From the NCBI RefSeq assembly GCF_000758945.1, contig NZ_JRND01000017.1:1-64000 (forward strand): DNA of 64,000 nucleotides, given 5' to 3'. The position numbers and the translations under genes were made by a program. Positions 50,319 to 59,654 of this stretch are shown here, piece after piece. The notes under the pieces were generated by a model. The model saw nothing but the letters and a program-made list of their open reading frames with translations, had not been told where the DNA came from and did no database searches. How positions within the stretch are numbered: position 1 is the first letter of the stretch; every line of letters starts with the position of its first letter. This DNA comes from Lancefieldella parvula_C (GTDB taxonomy: Bacteria > Actinomycetota > Coriobacteriia > Coriobacteriales > Atopobiaceae).

Positions 50319-53300
50319 TTACTCGTCTTCGCCGTCTGCCTCAGCATCCATGCGGACAACCTGATTGAGAAGGTCATCCAGAGAACCAAGGTCCTCGTTG
50401 ATTACATCAGGGCTAACCTCGTCGGAAGAAGAACCGATGAGTGTCTCGGTGTAATCAGAGTGCGTGGATGGAGCTGCAGAGCCCAGCATCAAGCCGCCAT
50501 CGCCTTCTGGCGAGAAGACCATGTTGAGCAGCTGAGAAAGATCCTCAGAATCTGCCTCATCCTCTTCTGGCTCAAGGATGTAGAGGAGGTTACGAGCCTC
50601 AAGGCCATCGCGGAGCTCCTCGATTGCCTTTGCACCAATACCATCGATGCGAAGCAGGTCTTCCTCAGTCTTGCCGATAAGATCGCCTACGGTCTCAATG
50701 CCAACCTCGCTGAACTTGTTGGTCCAACGCTGTGACACGCCAAGATCGTCGAAGAGGTACAGCTTTGCATCCTCGCTTGAAAGCGTACGGCCATTCTTGG
50801 AGTAAACGCCACCGTTGTAATCCTCGTTGACCCAGTCAAGCTGCTTAGGAAGCTGCTCCTCGATGTCCTTAAGCTCTGCTGGTGCCCAGTCTGGAAGTGA
50901 CTTAGCAAGAGAAGAGGTTGGGCCATCGATCTTGGTACCGTGGTAGGTAAGCTCAACATCGTTGTATGCGGAGAGACCCGTACCTGCAGGAATCTGCTTA
51001 CCAACAATAACGTTGGACTTGAGGTCAAGCAGGTGGTCAACGTCGCCCTCGATAGCTGCAGAAGTAAGAACGCCTGCAGTACGGATGAACGATGCACTGG
51101 AGAGCCAAGAATCAATAGAGCTTGCAACCTTCAGCGTACCAAGGATTGCTGGCTCTGCCTCTGGTGGAGTACCACCAGCAAGGGCAATATTCTGGACAGT
51201 CTCTGCAAAGACATAGCGGTCCACATACTGACCAAGCAGGTACGAAGAGTCACCTGGGTTGGTAACCTGAACACGGCGAAGCATCTGACGTGCGATAACC
51301 TCGATGTGCTTATCGTTGAGTTCTACACCCTGAGAGGTATAGACGTCCTTAACGGACTCAACGAAGGTGTGCATGGTGGACTCAATGTCAGTGAGTCGAC
51401 GGAGCATACGGAAGTTGACGAAGCCGCGGGTAATCTGATCACCAGCACGGACAACAACGCCATCCTCGATGCCAGGCATGAAGCGGACGGATGCAGGAAC
51501 ACGCCACTCCTCGATGACACGAGAAGCATCGTCTGCATCAACAATACGCAGCAGGTACTCGGTGGTCTCTGGGGTGATGTGAAGAACACCAGAAACAGGA
51601 GCCAGATCAGCCTCGCGGCCAAGAATCTTCTCGTTGACGTTGCCGACGACGTCGAACATACGAGCAACGGTAGGAAGACCCTGTGTAATATCGTCTGCGC
51701 CTGCAACACCACCGGAGTGAATGGTACGCATGGTCAGCTGAGTACCAGGCTCACCAATGGACTGAGCTGCGATAATACCAACTGCAGTACCAATGTTGAC
51801 AGGACGACGGGTGGAAAGATCCCAACCGTAGCACTTCTGGCAGACGCCGTACTTAGACTTACAGGTCAGAAGCGCGCGGAGCTGAACCTTAGCAAGGCCG
51901 TGCTCAACAAGACGCTCAAGATCCTGCTTGGACTCAACATAGCCACCAGCAGGGATAAGAACCTCGCCAGTGTTTGGATCGCAGACATCCTCAAGGGTGC
52001 AGCGGCCAATCAGGTCAGTATCAACAGAAGTCTGACCAGGCTTAATCAGAGGATAGGTAACTGCCTCATCAGTGCCGCAGTCCTCCTCGCGGACAATGAC
52101 GTCCTGTGCAACGTCGACGAGTCGACGAGTCAGGTAACCAGAGTCGGAGGTGTGGGATGCGGTATCTACCAGGCCCTTACGAGCGCCGTAGGTAGAAATG
52201 AAGTACTCAAGAGGCTCAAGACCCTCGCGGAAGTTTGCCTTAATTGGAAGGTCGATGGTTTCACCGGACATATCCGCCATCAGGCCTCGCATACCAGCAA
52301 GCTGGCGAAGCTGTGTCTTAGAACCACGAGCTCCAGAGTCAGCCATCATGTAAATTGGGTTGTTCTCTGCAAAGCCTGTAAGCATCTCAGAGCCGAGAAG
52401 ATCGGTGCACTCGGTCCATGCGTTAACAACCTCAACGTGACGCTCTCGCTCGGAAAGGAAGCCGTCCTCGTAGTACTCGTTGATCTGGTCAACGCGGTCC
52501 TGTGCCTCCTGAAGCAGCTGTGGCTTGTGTGGAGGAATGACAGCATCCCAAACAGAAACGGTCAGACCAGCAAGAGTTGCGTAGTGGAAACCAGTCTTCT
52601 TGATGTTGTCCAGAATTGGCTCAACATCAGCCATTGGGTAACGGTCGCAGCAATCGTTGACCAGTACACCAATGTCGGACTTAACCATCTTGTAGTTGAT
52701 GTATGGGTAATCCTCTGGCAGGCACTGACGGTTGAAGATAATGCGACCAACAGTGGTCTCAAAACGCTTGGTGCCCTCAGTAACGTCCAGGTCCTCATAC
52801 TGACCGCGGCCAGTCATAACGCGGAAGATAGCACGATCGCTATCAGCAACGTTTGCATCCTTGAAGCTTACGCGGACAACAACCTTTGCCTGAAGATCAA
52901 GGTCACGGTTGGCCTCAATAGCCAGAAGAGCATCCTCAAAGCTTGCGAAGGTAAGAGTCTTAGCGTCTTCACCGGTCTTCTCGGAAGTGAGGTAGTAGAC
53001 ACCAAAGACCATATCCTGAGAAGGAACGGTCAGAACCTTACCAGAAGCAGGGCTTCTGAGGTTGTTGCTGGAGAGCATCAGAATGCGAGCCTCTGTCTGT
53101 GCCTGAGTAGAAAGTGGCACGTGGACAGACATCTGGTCGCCGTCGAAGTCTGCGTTGAATGGTGCGCAGACCAGTGGGTGCAGGTGGATTGCCTTACCCT
53201 CGATAAGGACTGGCTCAAATGCCTGGATAGACAGACGGTGAAGGGTAGGTGCGCGGTTGAGAAGAACGAGGCGGTCCTGAATGACCTCATCCAGAACGTC

Positions 53301-54749
53301 CCAAACAACTGGGGTACCACGGTCAATAGCGCGCTTTGCGCCCTTAATGTTTTCAACCTTGCGGAGCTCAACCAAACGACGCATGACAAATGGCTTGAAG
53401 AGCTCAAGTGCCATAGCAGATGGAAGGCCGCACTGGTGCAGCTTCAGGTGTGGGTCAACAACAATGACGGAACGGCCAGAGTAGTCAACACGCTTACCCA
53501 GAAGGTTCTGACGGAAGCGACCCTGCTTACCCTTAAGGGCCTCAGCAAGAGACTTCAGAGGACGTCCACCACGACCAGTGACTGGACGACCACGGCGACC
53601 GTTGTCAAACAGAGCGTCAACAGACTCCTGAAGCATGCGCTTCTCGTTGTTAACAATGATAGAAGGTGCCTCAAGGTCAAGCAGGCGCTTAAGACGATTG
53701 TTACGGTTAATAACACGACGATACAAATCGTTTAAGTCGGAAGCTGCAAAACGGCCACCATCAAGCTGAACCATAGGACGAAGATCAGGTGGAATAACTG
53801 GTACAACGTCAAGGATCATGTTAGCTGGATCGTTGCCACCCTTGAGGAAGGCGTCAACAATCTCAAGGCGCTTAATGGCCTTCTCGCGCTTCTGCTTCTG
53901 AGCATCCTCATTGGCGATAATAGCGCGGAGCTCCTTGGCCTCTTTCTCAAGGTCAATGTTGGAGAGAAGGTCACGTACTGCCTCTGCGCCCATGCCGCCC
54001 TTGAAGTAGATGCCATAGTAGCGCTTAAGCTCGGAGAACAGACCCTCATCGGAGATGAGCTCTCTAGTCTCAAGCTGCATGAACTTCTCGAAAGCCTCAC
54101 GACGAAGCGTCTTCTCTTCCTCGTACTCTTCCTCAAGATCAGCGACGCCTGCACGGATCTCGTCCTCAGAAAGAGGCTCAAAATCGCCAAACTCGTCATC
54201 CTGTGGCTGGCCCTGCTCGCGAAGACGTGCGATCTGATCGTCACGCTCTGCGTCAAGCTCTTCGAGGTCTGCTGCAAGCTCCTCACGAAGATCGTCTACG
54301 TCAGCCTCACGTGCCTCAGTGTCAACACTGGTGATTACGTAAGATGCAAAGTAGAGGACTTTCTCGAGGTCCTTGCTCTTGATATCAAGAAGACGTGCCA
54401 GAGGGAAGCTGGTTGGGCTCTTGAAGTACCAAATGTGGCTTACAGGAGCAGCAAGCTCGATGTGGCCCATGCGGTCACGACGAACCTTTGCGGTGGTTAC
54501 TTCAACACCGCAGCGCTCGCAGGTAATGCCCTTGAAGCGAATGCCTTTGTACTTACCGCAGGCGCACTCCCAGTCCCTTACAGGTCCAAAGATCTTCTCG
54601 CAGAAAAGACCATCCTTTTCTGGCTTAAGGGTACGGTAGTTGATGGTCTCAGGCTTCTTTACCTCGCCATAGGACCAACCGCGGATATCATCAGCAGACG
54701 CTAGAGAAATTTTAATAGCGTCAAATTCAGTGGAATCAAAATCTGCCAC
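50319..54749 (-). CDS. rpoC: RNA polymerase beta' subunit with alpha-CTD-like C-terminal extension
   Basis: 1476 residues. The N-terminal zinc site (CACGK and CERC), the catalytic NADFDGDQ and the second zinc site (CKSKYGVCQKCYG) are all intact. The canonical chain seems to end near residue 1271 (IPAGTGLSAYNDVELTYHG), but about 205 more residues follow. Residues about 1336-1389 read like an RNA polymerase alpha C-terminal domain (GIETVGDLIGKTEEDLLRID), and the last 87 are acidic. The gene starts five bases after rpoB, so it is a tight rpoBC operon, and ends at a strong terminator. Confidence 0.97.
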   Translation of the reverse strand: MADFDSTEFDAIKISLASADDIRGWSYGEVKKPETINYRTLKPEKDGLFCEKIFGPVRDWECACGKYKGIRFKGITCERCGVEVTTAKVRRDRMGHIELAAPVSHIWYFKSPTSFPLARLLDIKSKDLEKVLYFASYVITSVDTEAREADVDDLREELAADLEELDAERDDQIARLREQGQPQDDEFGDFEPLSEDEIRAGVADLEEEYEEEKTLRREAFEKFMQLETRELISDEGLFSELKRYYGIYFKGGMGAEAVRDLLSNIDLEKEAKELRAIIANEDAQKQKREKAIKRLEIVDAFLKGGNDPANMILDVVPVIPPDLRPMVQLDGGRFAASDLNDLYRRVINRNNRLKRLLDLEAPSIIVNNEKRMLQESVDALFDNGRRGRPVTGRGGRPLKSLAEALKGKQGRFRQNLLGKRVDYSGRSVIVVDPHLKLHQCGLPSAMALELFKPFVMRRLVELRKVENIKGAKRAIDRGTPVVWDVLDEVIQDRLVLLNRAPTLHRLSIQAFEPVLIEGKAIHLHPLVCAPFNADFDGDQMSVHVPLSTQAQTEARILMLSSNNLRSPASGKVLTVPSQDMVFGVYYLTSEKTGEDAKTLTFASFEDALLAIEANRDLDLQAKVVVRVSFKDANVADSDRAIFRVMTGRGQYEDLDVTEGTKRFETTVGRIIFNRQCLPEDYPYINYKMVKSDIGVLVNDCCDRYPMADVEPILDNIKKTGFHYATLAGLTVSVWDAVIPPHKPQLLQEAQDRVDQINEYYEDGFLSERERHVEVVNAWTECTDLLGSEMLTGFAENNPIYMMADSGARGSKTQLRQLAGMRGLMADMSGETIDLPIKANFREGLEPLEYFISTYGARKGLVDTASHTSDSGYLTRRLVDVAQDVIVREEDCGTDEAVTYPLIKPGQTSVDTDLIGRCTLEDVCDPNTGEVLIPAGGYVESKQDLERLVEHGLAKVQLRALLTCKSKYGVCQKCYGWDLSTRRPVNIGTAVGIIAAQSIGEPGTQLTMRTIHSGGVAGADDITQGLPTVARMFDVVGNVNEKILGREADLAPVSGVLHITPETTEYLLRIVDADDASRVIEEWRVPASVRFMPGIEDGVVVRAGDQITRGFVNFRMLRRLTDIESTMHTFVESVKDVYTSQGVELNDKHIEVIARQMLRRVQVTNPGDSSYLLGQYVDRYVFAETVQNIALAGGTPPEAEPAILGTLKVASSIDSWLSSASFIRTAGVLTSAAIEGDVDHLLDLKSNVIVGKQIPAGTGLSAYNDVELTYHGTKIDGPTSSLAKSLPDWAPAELKDIEEQLPKQLDWVNEDYNGGVYSKNGRTLSSEDAKLYLFDDLGVSQRWTNKFSEVGIETVGDLIGKTEEDLLRIDGIGAKAIEELRDGLEARNLLYILEPEEDEADSEDLSQLLNMVFSPEGDGGLMLGSAAPSTHSDYTETLIGSSSDEVSPDVINEDLGSLDDLLNQVVRMDAEADGEDE

Positions 54750-54754
54750 AGTCG

Positions 54755-57700
54755 CTACTCCTTATCGGTGGTCGCGTCGCCTACAAGTGCGGATGCACCC
54801 TCAGCGTCTTGGGACAGGTCGGAAGCGGTTACCTCAGTGAAGCCAAGGTCGTTGAGGATCTCAACAGCGTTCTTCTCCTCAGGATCTGTGACCTTTGCGG
54901 TATTTGCACGCTTACGATAGGAGATTGGCTCAATGTCAAGTGCCAGGGAGCGAATCTCTTTGACCAGAACCTTGAAGGACTCAGGAATTCCTGCAGTAGG
55001 AATGTTCTCGCCCTTAACAATGGACTCGTAGGTCTTAACACGGCCGTTGGTATCGTCAGACTTAACGGTGAGGATCTCCTGGAGGACGTTAGCAGCACCG
55101 TATGCATACAGTGCCCAAACCTCCATCTCACCAAAGCGCTGACCGCCGAACTGTGCCTTACCACCCAGAGGCTGCTGGGTAACAAGAGAGTAAGGACCAG
55201 TTGAACGTGCGTGGATCTTATCGTCAACCATGTGGCCGAGCTTCAGAATGTAAGAAACACCAACGGTAATTGGGCTCTTGAATGCCTCGCCGGTACGACC
55301 ATCGTAGAGGGTAGTCTTACCACGCTCGTTGAGCTGTGGAACAAACTCCTCACGCATATCCTCGCCGTACTCCTTGAGAGCCTTGTTGATCATGTTGATG
55401 TTGGTGCGGCGAACAATCTCTGCAACGGACTCGTCAGTAGCACCGTCAAAGAGTGGTGTTGCAACAGGAATTGGGCCCTCAACGTAACGCTTAGAATCTG
55501 CGTCATCGTCATCCCAACCGTGTGCAGCACCCCAACCAAGGTGGCACTCAAGCAGCTGACCAACGTTCATACGGGAAGGAACGCCCAGTGGGTCGAGAAT
55601 AACGTCTACTGGGGTACCGTCTGCCATGTAAGGCATGTCCTCAACTGGGAGAACCTTACAAATAACACCCTTGTTACCGTGACGACCAGCGATCTTATCG
55701 CCCTGCTGGATCTTTCTGCGCTGAGCAACAAAGACGCGGACCAGGTCGTTTACTCCTGGAGGCAGGTCGTCTCCAGCCTCACGGCTGAAGCGGACAACGT
55801 CAACAACGCGGCCATAGGAGCCGTGTGGCATCTTAAGGGAAGTATCACGAACATCGTGTGCCTTAGCACCGAAGATTGCGCGAAGCAGGCGCTCTTCTGC
55901 GGTCAGAGCAGTCTCACCCTTAGGAGTGACCTTACCAACCAGAATATCGCCAGGGCCAACCTCAGCGCCGATGCGGATGATACCGTCATCATCGAGGTTT
56001 GCGAGCATGTCCTCACCAAGGTTTGGAATCTCGCGGGTAATCTCCTCAGCACCAAGCTTGGTGTCACGAGCATCAATCTCGTGGCGGGAAATGTTAACGG
56101 AAGTCAGAAGGTCTTCCTGAACAACGCGCTCGGAGACGATAATACCGTCCTCGTAGTTGTAGCCTTCCCATGGCATGTAAGCAACGGTAAGGTTTGCGCC
56201 AAGTGCCAGCTCAGAGTGGTCAACAGATGGACCGTCTGCGATTGGCTGGCCCTTCTCGACCTGTTGTCCAACAGTGACGATTGGACGGTGGTTGATGCAA
56301 GTGGACTGGTTGGAGCGCTCGTACTTAGGAAGATCGTAGCGCTGAGAACCGTGCTCATCGGAGTAGATGACAACGTGAGCTGCATCAACCTCGGTGACCT
56401 CGCCGGCAAACTCTGCACAAATAAGCTCACCAGAGTCCTGAGCTGCGCGACCCTCCATGCCAGTTCCAACAAATGGAGCGTGGGACTGAATCAGAGGCAC
56501 TGCCTGACGCTGCATGTTTGCACCCATGAGGGTACGCTTTGCATCGTCGTGCTCAAGGAATGGAATGAGGTTAGCTGCGACGGAGAGAAGCTGACGTGGA
56601 GAAACGTCCATGTAGTCAACGTCCTCAACAGGAACCTGTGCAGGCGCACCGAAGGAACCGTCGAAGTCGCGGGTACGTGCAATAACGCGGTCTGCATCAA
56701 CAATCTTGCCGTCTGCGTCAACCTCAACAAACTTCTTAGACTTAGGGTCAATTGGGGTGTTAGCAGGAGCAATAATGTGATTCTCCTCCTCGTCTGCAGT
56801 CATCCAGACAATGTCGTCAGAAACAACACCGCCTGTGACCTTACGATAAGGAGCCTCGATAAAGCCGTACTCATTTACGTGAGCGTACAGTGCCAAGGAG
56901 CCGATAAGACCAATGTTTGGTCCCTCAGGAGTCTCGATTGGGCACATACGGGAGTAGTGCGAGTTGTGAACGTCGCGGACTGCGGTAGGAACGTTGGTAC
57001 GACGGCTGGAGCCGGACTTGTGTCCTGCAAGACCGCCAGGTCCCAGAGCAGAAAGACGACGCTTGTGGGTCAAACCAGCAAGTGGGTTTGCCTGGTCCAT
57101 GAACTGCGAAAGCTGAGAAGAACCGAAGAACTCCTTGATTGCAGCAACAATTGGACGGATGTTGATCAAAGACTGTGGAGTGATGTCGTCTGCGTCCTGA
57201 GATGCCATGCGCTCACGAACAACGCGCTCCATGCGGCTCATACCAATGCGGAACTGGTTCTGGACCAGCTCACCAACGGTACGAACGCGGCGGTTGCCAA
57301 AGTGGTCAATGTCATCCAGGTGCTTAGACTCATCACCTGCATGCACTGCAAGAAGGTACTGAAGAGCTGCGACAATGTCCTCTTTGGTAAGGACACGAAC
57401 GTCTGCAGGAATCTCTTCCTCAAGCTTCTTGTTGATCTTGTAACGACCAACGCGAGCAAGGTCATAGCGCTGCTCGTTGAAGAAGAGGCCGTCAAGCAGA
57501 GAACGGGCGGAGTCAACAGTTGGTGGCTCGCCTGGACGTTGACGACGATAAATCTCGATAAGAGCATCCTCACGTGTGGTTGCAACGTCACGCTCAAGTG
57601 TGTTGCGAACAACATCGGAATCACCAAGGAGCGAGAGAATCTCGTCATCGGTAACAGCAATGCCAAGTGCACGGAGGAAGACGGTAGCGCTCTGGCGACG

Positions 57701-58270
57701 CTTGCGGTCAATGGAGACGACCAGGTGGCCGCGCTTATCAACCTCAAACTCAAGCCATGCACCACGTGCAGGAATGAACTGAGACTTGTGGACCAGAACA
57801 CCGTTGTCCATCTCTGACGAGAAATACACGCCAGGTGAACGAACGAGCTGTGAAACCACAACGCGCTCAGAACCGTTGATGATGAAGGTACCGCGCTCAG
57901 TCATCAGTGGGAAATCACCCATGAAGACAAGCTGCTCCTTCATCTCACCAGTCTCTTTGTTGACAAAACGGACGTCAACAAAAAGAGGTGCTTGATATGA
58001 AATGTCTTTTGCACGACACTCAGCCATTGAATTGGCAGGGTCGCCGAACTGATGGTCACCAAAGGTGACCTGCATGGTTCCAGCGCTGTTCTCAATTGGC
58101 GAGAACTCAGCGAAGGACTCTGCAAGGCCCTCTCCCATAAAGCGCTCAAATGATTCCTTCTGTACAGAAATCAGATTTGGCAGCTCCATAGCTGCGGGAA
58201 TCTTACTGAACGTCCTGCGTCCAGTATGCGCCTGAGGCGTGGTGAGGGAAGTCTTTTTAGCGGTAGACAC
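54755..58270 (-). CDS. rpoB: RNA polymerase beta subunit
   Basis: 1171 residues from GTG 58270, eight bases after AAGGAGG; an upstream in-frame ATG at 58315 covers the binding site and was rejected. The rifampicin region reads SQLSQFMDQANPLAGLTHKR and then RLSALGPGG, the sensitive type with no common resistance change. The C-terminal GGQRFGEMEVWALYAYGAAN is typical. It carries the active-site wall and sigma contacts. It is served by two promoter candidates just upstream rather than by the rplJL operon, which has its own terminator. Confidence 0.98.
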   Translation of the reverse strand: MSTAKKTSLTTPQAHTGRRTFSKIPAAMELPNLISVQKESFERFMGEGLAESFAEFSPIENSAGTMQVTFGDHQFGDPANSMAECRAKDISYQAPLFVDVRFVNKETGEMKEQLVFMGDFPLMTERGTFIINGSERVVVSQLVRSPGVYFSSEMDNGVLVHKSQFIPARGAWLEFEVDKRGHLVVSIDRKRRQSATVFLRALGIAVTDDEILSLLGDSDVVRNTLERDVATTREDALIEIYRRQRPGEPPTVDSARSLLDGLFFNEQRYDLARVGRYKINKKLEEEIPADVRVLTKEDIVAALQYLLAVHAGDESKHLDDIDHFGNRRVRTVGELVQNQFRIGMSRMERVVRERMASQDADDITPQSLINIRPIVAAIKEFFGSSQLSQFMDQANPLAGLTHKRRLSALGPGGLAGHKSGSSRRTNVPTAVRDVHNSHYSRMCPIETPEGPNIGLIGSLALYAHVNEYGFIEAPYRKVTGGVVSDDIVWMTADEEENHIIAPANTPIDPKSKKFVEVDADGKIVDADRVIARTRDFDGSFGAPAQVPVEDVDYMDVSPRQLLSVAANLIPFLEHDDAKRTLMGANMQRQAVPLIQSHAPFVGTGMEGRAAQDSGELICAEFAGEVTEVDAAHVVIYSDEHGSQRYDLPKYERSNQSTCINHRPIVTVGQQVEKGQPIADGPSVDHSELALGANLTVAYMPWEGYNYEDGIIVSERVVQEDLLTSVNISRHEIDARDTKLGAEEITREIPNLGEDMLANLDDDGIIRIGAEVGPGDILVGKVTPKGETALTAEERLLRAIFGAKAHDVRDTSLKMPHGSYGRVVDVVRFSREAGDDLPPGVNDLVRVFVAQRRKIQQGDKIAGRHGNKGVICKVLPVEDMPYMADGTPVDVILDPLGVPSRMNVGQLLECHLGWGAAHGWDDDDADSKRYVEGPIPVATPLFDGATDESVAEIVRRTNINMINKALKEYGEDMREEFVPQLNERGKTTLYDGRTGEAFKSPITVGVSYILKLGHMVDDKIHARSTGPYSLVTQQPLGGKAQFGGQRFGEMEVWALYAYGAANVLQEILTVKSDDTNGRVKTYESIVKGENIPTAGIPESFKVLVKEIRSLALDIEPISYRKRANTAKVTDPEEKNAVEILNDLGFTEVTASDLSQDAEGASALVGDATTDKE

Positions 58271-58321
58271 CAGGTTGTCCTCCTTCAAAAGGGTGGAAGG
58301 TGGCAATTGTCGCAACCTAGT

Positions 58322-58350
58322 AATTTAGTCAAGATTTTAATGCGCGTCAA
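58322..58350 (-). promoter_or_regulatory. Proximal promoter of rpoBC
   Basis: TTGACG (58345-58350) and TAAATT (58322-58327) with a 17-bp spacer, about 50 bases upstream of the rpoB start codon. Confidence 0.65.
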
Positions 58351-58382
58351 CAGAAAAACACTTGATTTTTTAAGACGTTTTG

Positions 58383-58410
58383 ACTATATTATCGCGTTTA
58401 TGTTTTTCAA
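58383..58410 (-). promoter_or_regulatory. Distal promoter of rpoBC
   Basis: TTGAAA (58405-58410) and TATAGT (58383-58388) with a 16-bp spacer, 60 bp upstream of the proximal candidate. The two would form a tandem pair. Confidence 0.5.
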
Positions 58411-58618
58411 CTGCACAAACGTTATGTTGCAGGTAAATCCTTGACTAACTCGTCTTTTCTAGTTGTGAAGATTTTGTGGAGAAGGTCCATGGAGACAAAA
58501 ATAGCTTTCGGTGAGCGGCGCTCCCCCGCCGCGTCGCTTCGCATGGCGCTCCACGAGCCCCGAGCGCGCTCCGAGCGCACGGGTTTCTCGCTGCACGCGC
58601 CGACCTTTTGCTGCACGC

Positions 58619-58738
58619 GCCTGAAAAGTGCAAAGAATCTGTATTTGCGCCACCGATTCTTTTGCAAAATCAGGCAAATCCACAGATTCTTTTGCATTTT
58701 TAGGCAAAAGTTACAGATTCTTTGCAGAAATCAGGCGC
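58619..58738. repeat. Dispersed 120-bp repeat, copy 2
   Basis: The partner of 45226-45345 (about 87% identical by eye, no gaps). Same internal plan: one inverted unit at the left followed by three direct units with GATTCTTTTGCA...CAGGC at 30-31-bp spacing. Both copies are in the same orientation relative to the flanking minus-strand operons. Confidence 0.85.
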
Positions 58739-58890
58739 GAGGAAGCTGGGTTAAGTCACGCAGTAAGCTAGAGCAATCACGCAGGATTTATGAGCCTGAA
58801 ATGCACACCAAGTCTGAGCAAAAGTACTCAGATAAGGCGAGAAAAACAGGCAAATCGCTCAGACATGGCGAGAAAATCCGGCAAATCACT

Positions 58891-59060
58891 CAGACTTGAT
58901 GCACTTTTCAGGCTGCAGCTAAAGCGCCCCAGCTTGATGCACTTTTCAGGCTGCAGCGAACGCAGCTCAGACTTGATGCACTTTTCAGGCTGCTGCAAAA
59001 GCACCCCAGCTTGATGCGCTTTTCCGGCTGCTGCAGAAGCACCTCAGCTTCATGCGCTGC
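58891..59060. repeat. Tandem array of 38-39-bp units
   Basis: Units centred on TTGATGCACTTTTCAGGCTGC start at 58896, 58934, 58973, 59011 and, in decayed form, 59049. The spacers inside each unit alternate between CAGA and CAGC forms. Part of the unit (GCACTTTTCAGGC) is the reverse complement of the left end of the 120-bp dispersed repeat, so the two elements are related. Confidence 0.85.
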
Positions 59061-59088
59061 AAGCGCATGGGTTTCTCGCCAGGCAAAC

Positions 59089-59118
59089 AAAAAGAGGCCA
59101 GACCGAAGTCTGACCTCT
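59089..59118 (-). terminator. Terminator of rplJL
   Basis: Stem AGAGGCCAGAC/GTCTGACCTCT (one wobble) closed by a CGAA loop, that is TTCG on the transcribed minus strand, then five T (59089-59093). It lies 24 bases after the rplL stop. Confidence 0.9.
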
Positions 59119-59141
59119 CCAGTAAGCAATGTAGGATGGAC

Positions 59142-59522
59142 TTACTTAAGGGTGACGGTAGCGCCAGCCTCCTCGAGCTGAGCCTTAGCAGCCTCAGCGT
59201 CCTCCTTCTTAGCGCCCTCGAGGACTGCCTTAGGAGCACCCTCGACGACCTCCTTTGCCTCCTTGAGGCCAAGGTTGGTAAGAGCGCGGACAACCTTGAT
59301 GACGCCGATCTTGTTGTCGCCGAAGCCCTCGAGGACAACGTCAAAGTTGGTCTTCTCCTCTGCCTCCTCAGCAGCGCCGCCAGCTGCAGGAGCAGCAGCG
59401 ACAGCTACAGGAGCAGCAGCGGAAACGCCGAAGACGTCCTCAAGCTCGTGAACGAGCTCAGAAAGCTCGAGTGCTGGCATCTCTTTAAGGGCCTCAATAA
59501 TCTCATCTTTAGTGACAGCCAT
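59142..59522 (-). CDS. rplL: Ribosomal protein L7/L12
   Basis: 126 residues: N-terminal dimerisation helices (EIIEALKEMPALELSELVHEL), an Ala/Val-rich hinge (about 35-55) and the C-terminal factor-binding domain (GDNKIGVIKVVRALTNLGLK, EAKEVVEGAPKAVLEG). It forms the flexible stalk that recruits GTPase factors. It follows rplJ by 132 bases and is closed by a terminator. Confidence 0.98.
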   Translation of the reverse strand: MAVTKDEIIEALKEMPALELSELVHELEDVFGVSAAAPVAVAAAPAAGGAAEEAEEKTNFDVVLEGFGDNKIGVIKVVRALTNLGLKEAKEVVEGAPKAVLEGAKKEDAEAAKAQLEEAGATVTLK

Positions 59523-59654
59523 GTCAATTCTCCTTTTTAAACGATGCAGCCTTTGTACTGCATCTGGGCAAAAGCCCGGCTTGTATGTGTGCGTTTAAGT
59601 GCGTCTACACTCTCACGCGGTTTGCGCCAATGCGCGGGTACAACAAAACGTTGC

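Larger units (their letters stand above)
58441..59088. other. Repeat-rich non-coding spacer between rplL and rpoB
   Basis: About 650 bases without a convincing gene. From left to right: the rpoB-proximal AT-rich part, a GC-rich stretch (58510-58620) with near copies of GGGTTTCTCG, the 120-bp dispersed repeat (58619-58738), a transition zone with two GGCGAGAAAA motifs (about 58838 and 58866), the 38-39-bp tandem array and one exact TGGCGAGAAACCC (59069-59081, inverted). Base composition changes abruptly several times, unlike the flanking genes. Confidence 0.7.

Noticed and set aside
58441..58899. A 152-codon plus-strand frame in the rplL-rpoB spacer.
   Set aside because: It runs through the 120-bp dispersed repeat and the GC-rich patch, its sequence is Arg/Ser/Phe-rich without any fold, and no ribosome binding site precedes it.
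58891..59060. Regular 38-39-bp spacing could suggest a CRISPR array.
   Set aside because: The units repeat along almost their whole length with no unique spacers, and no cas genes are present.
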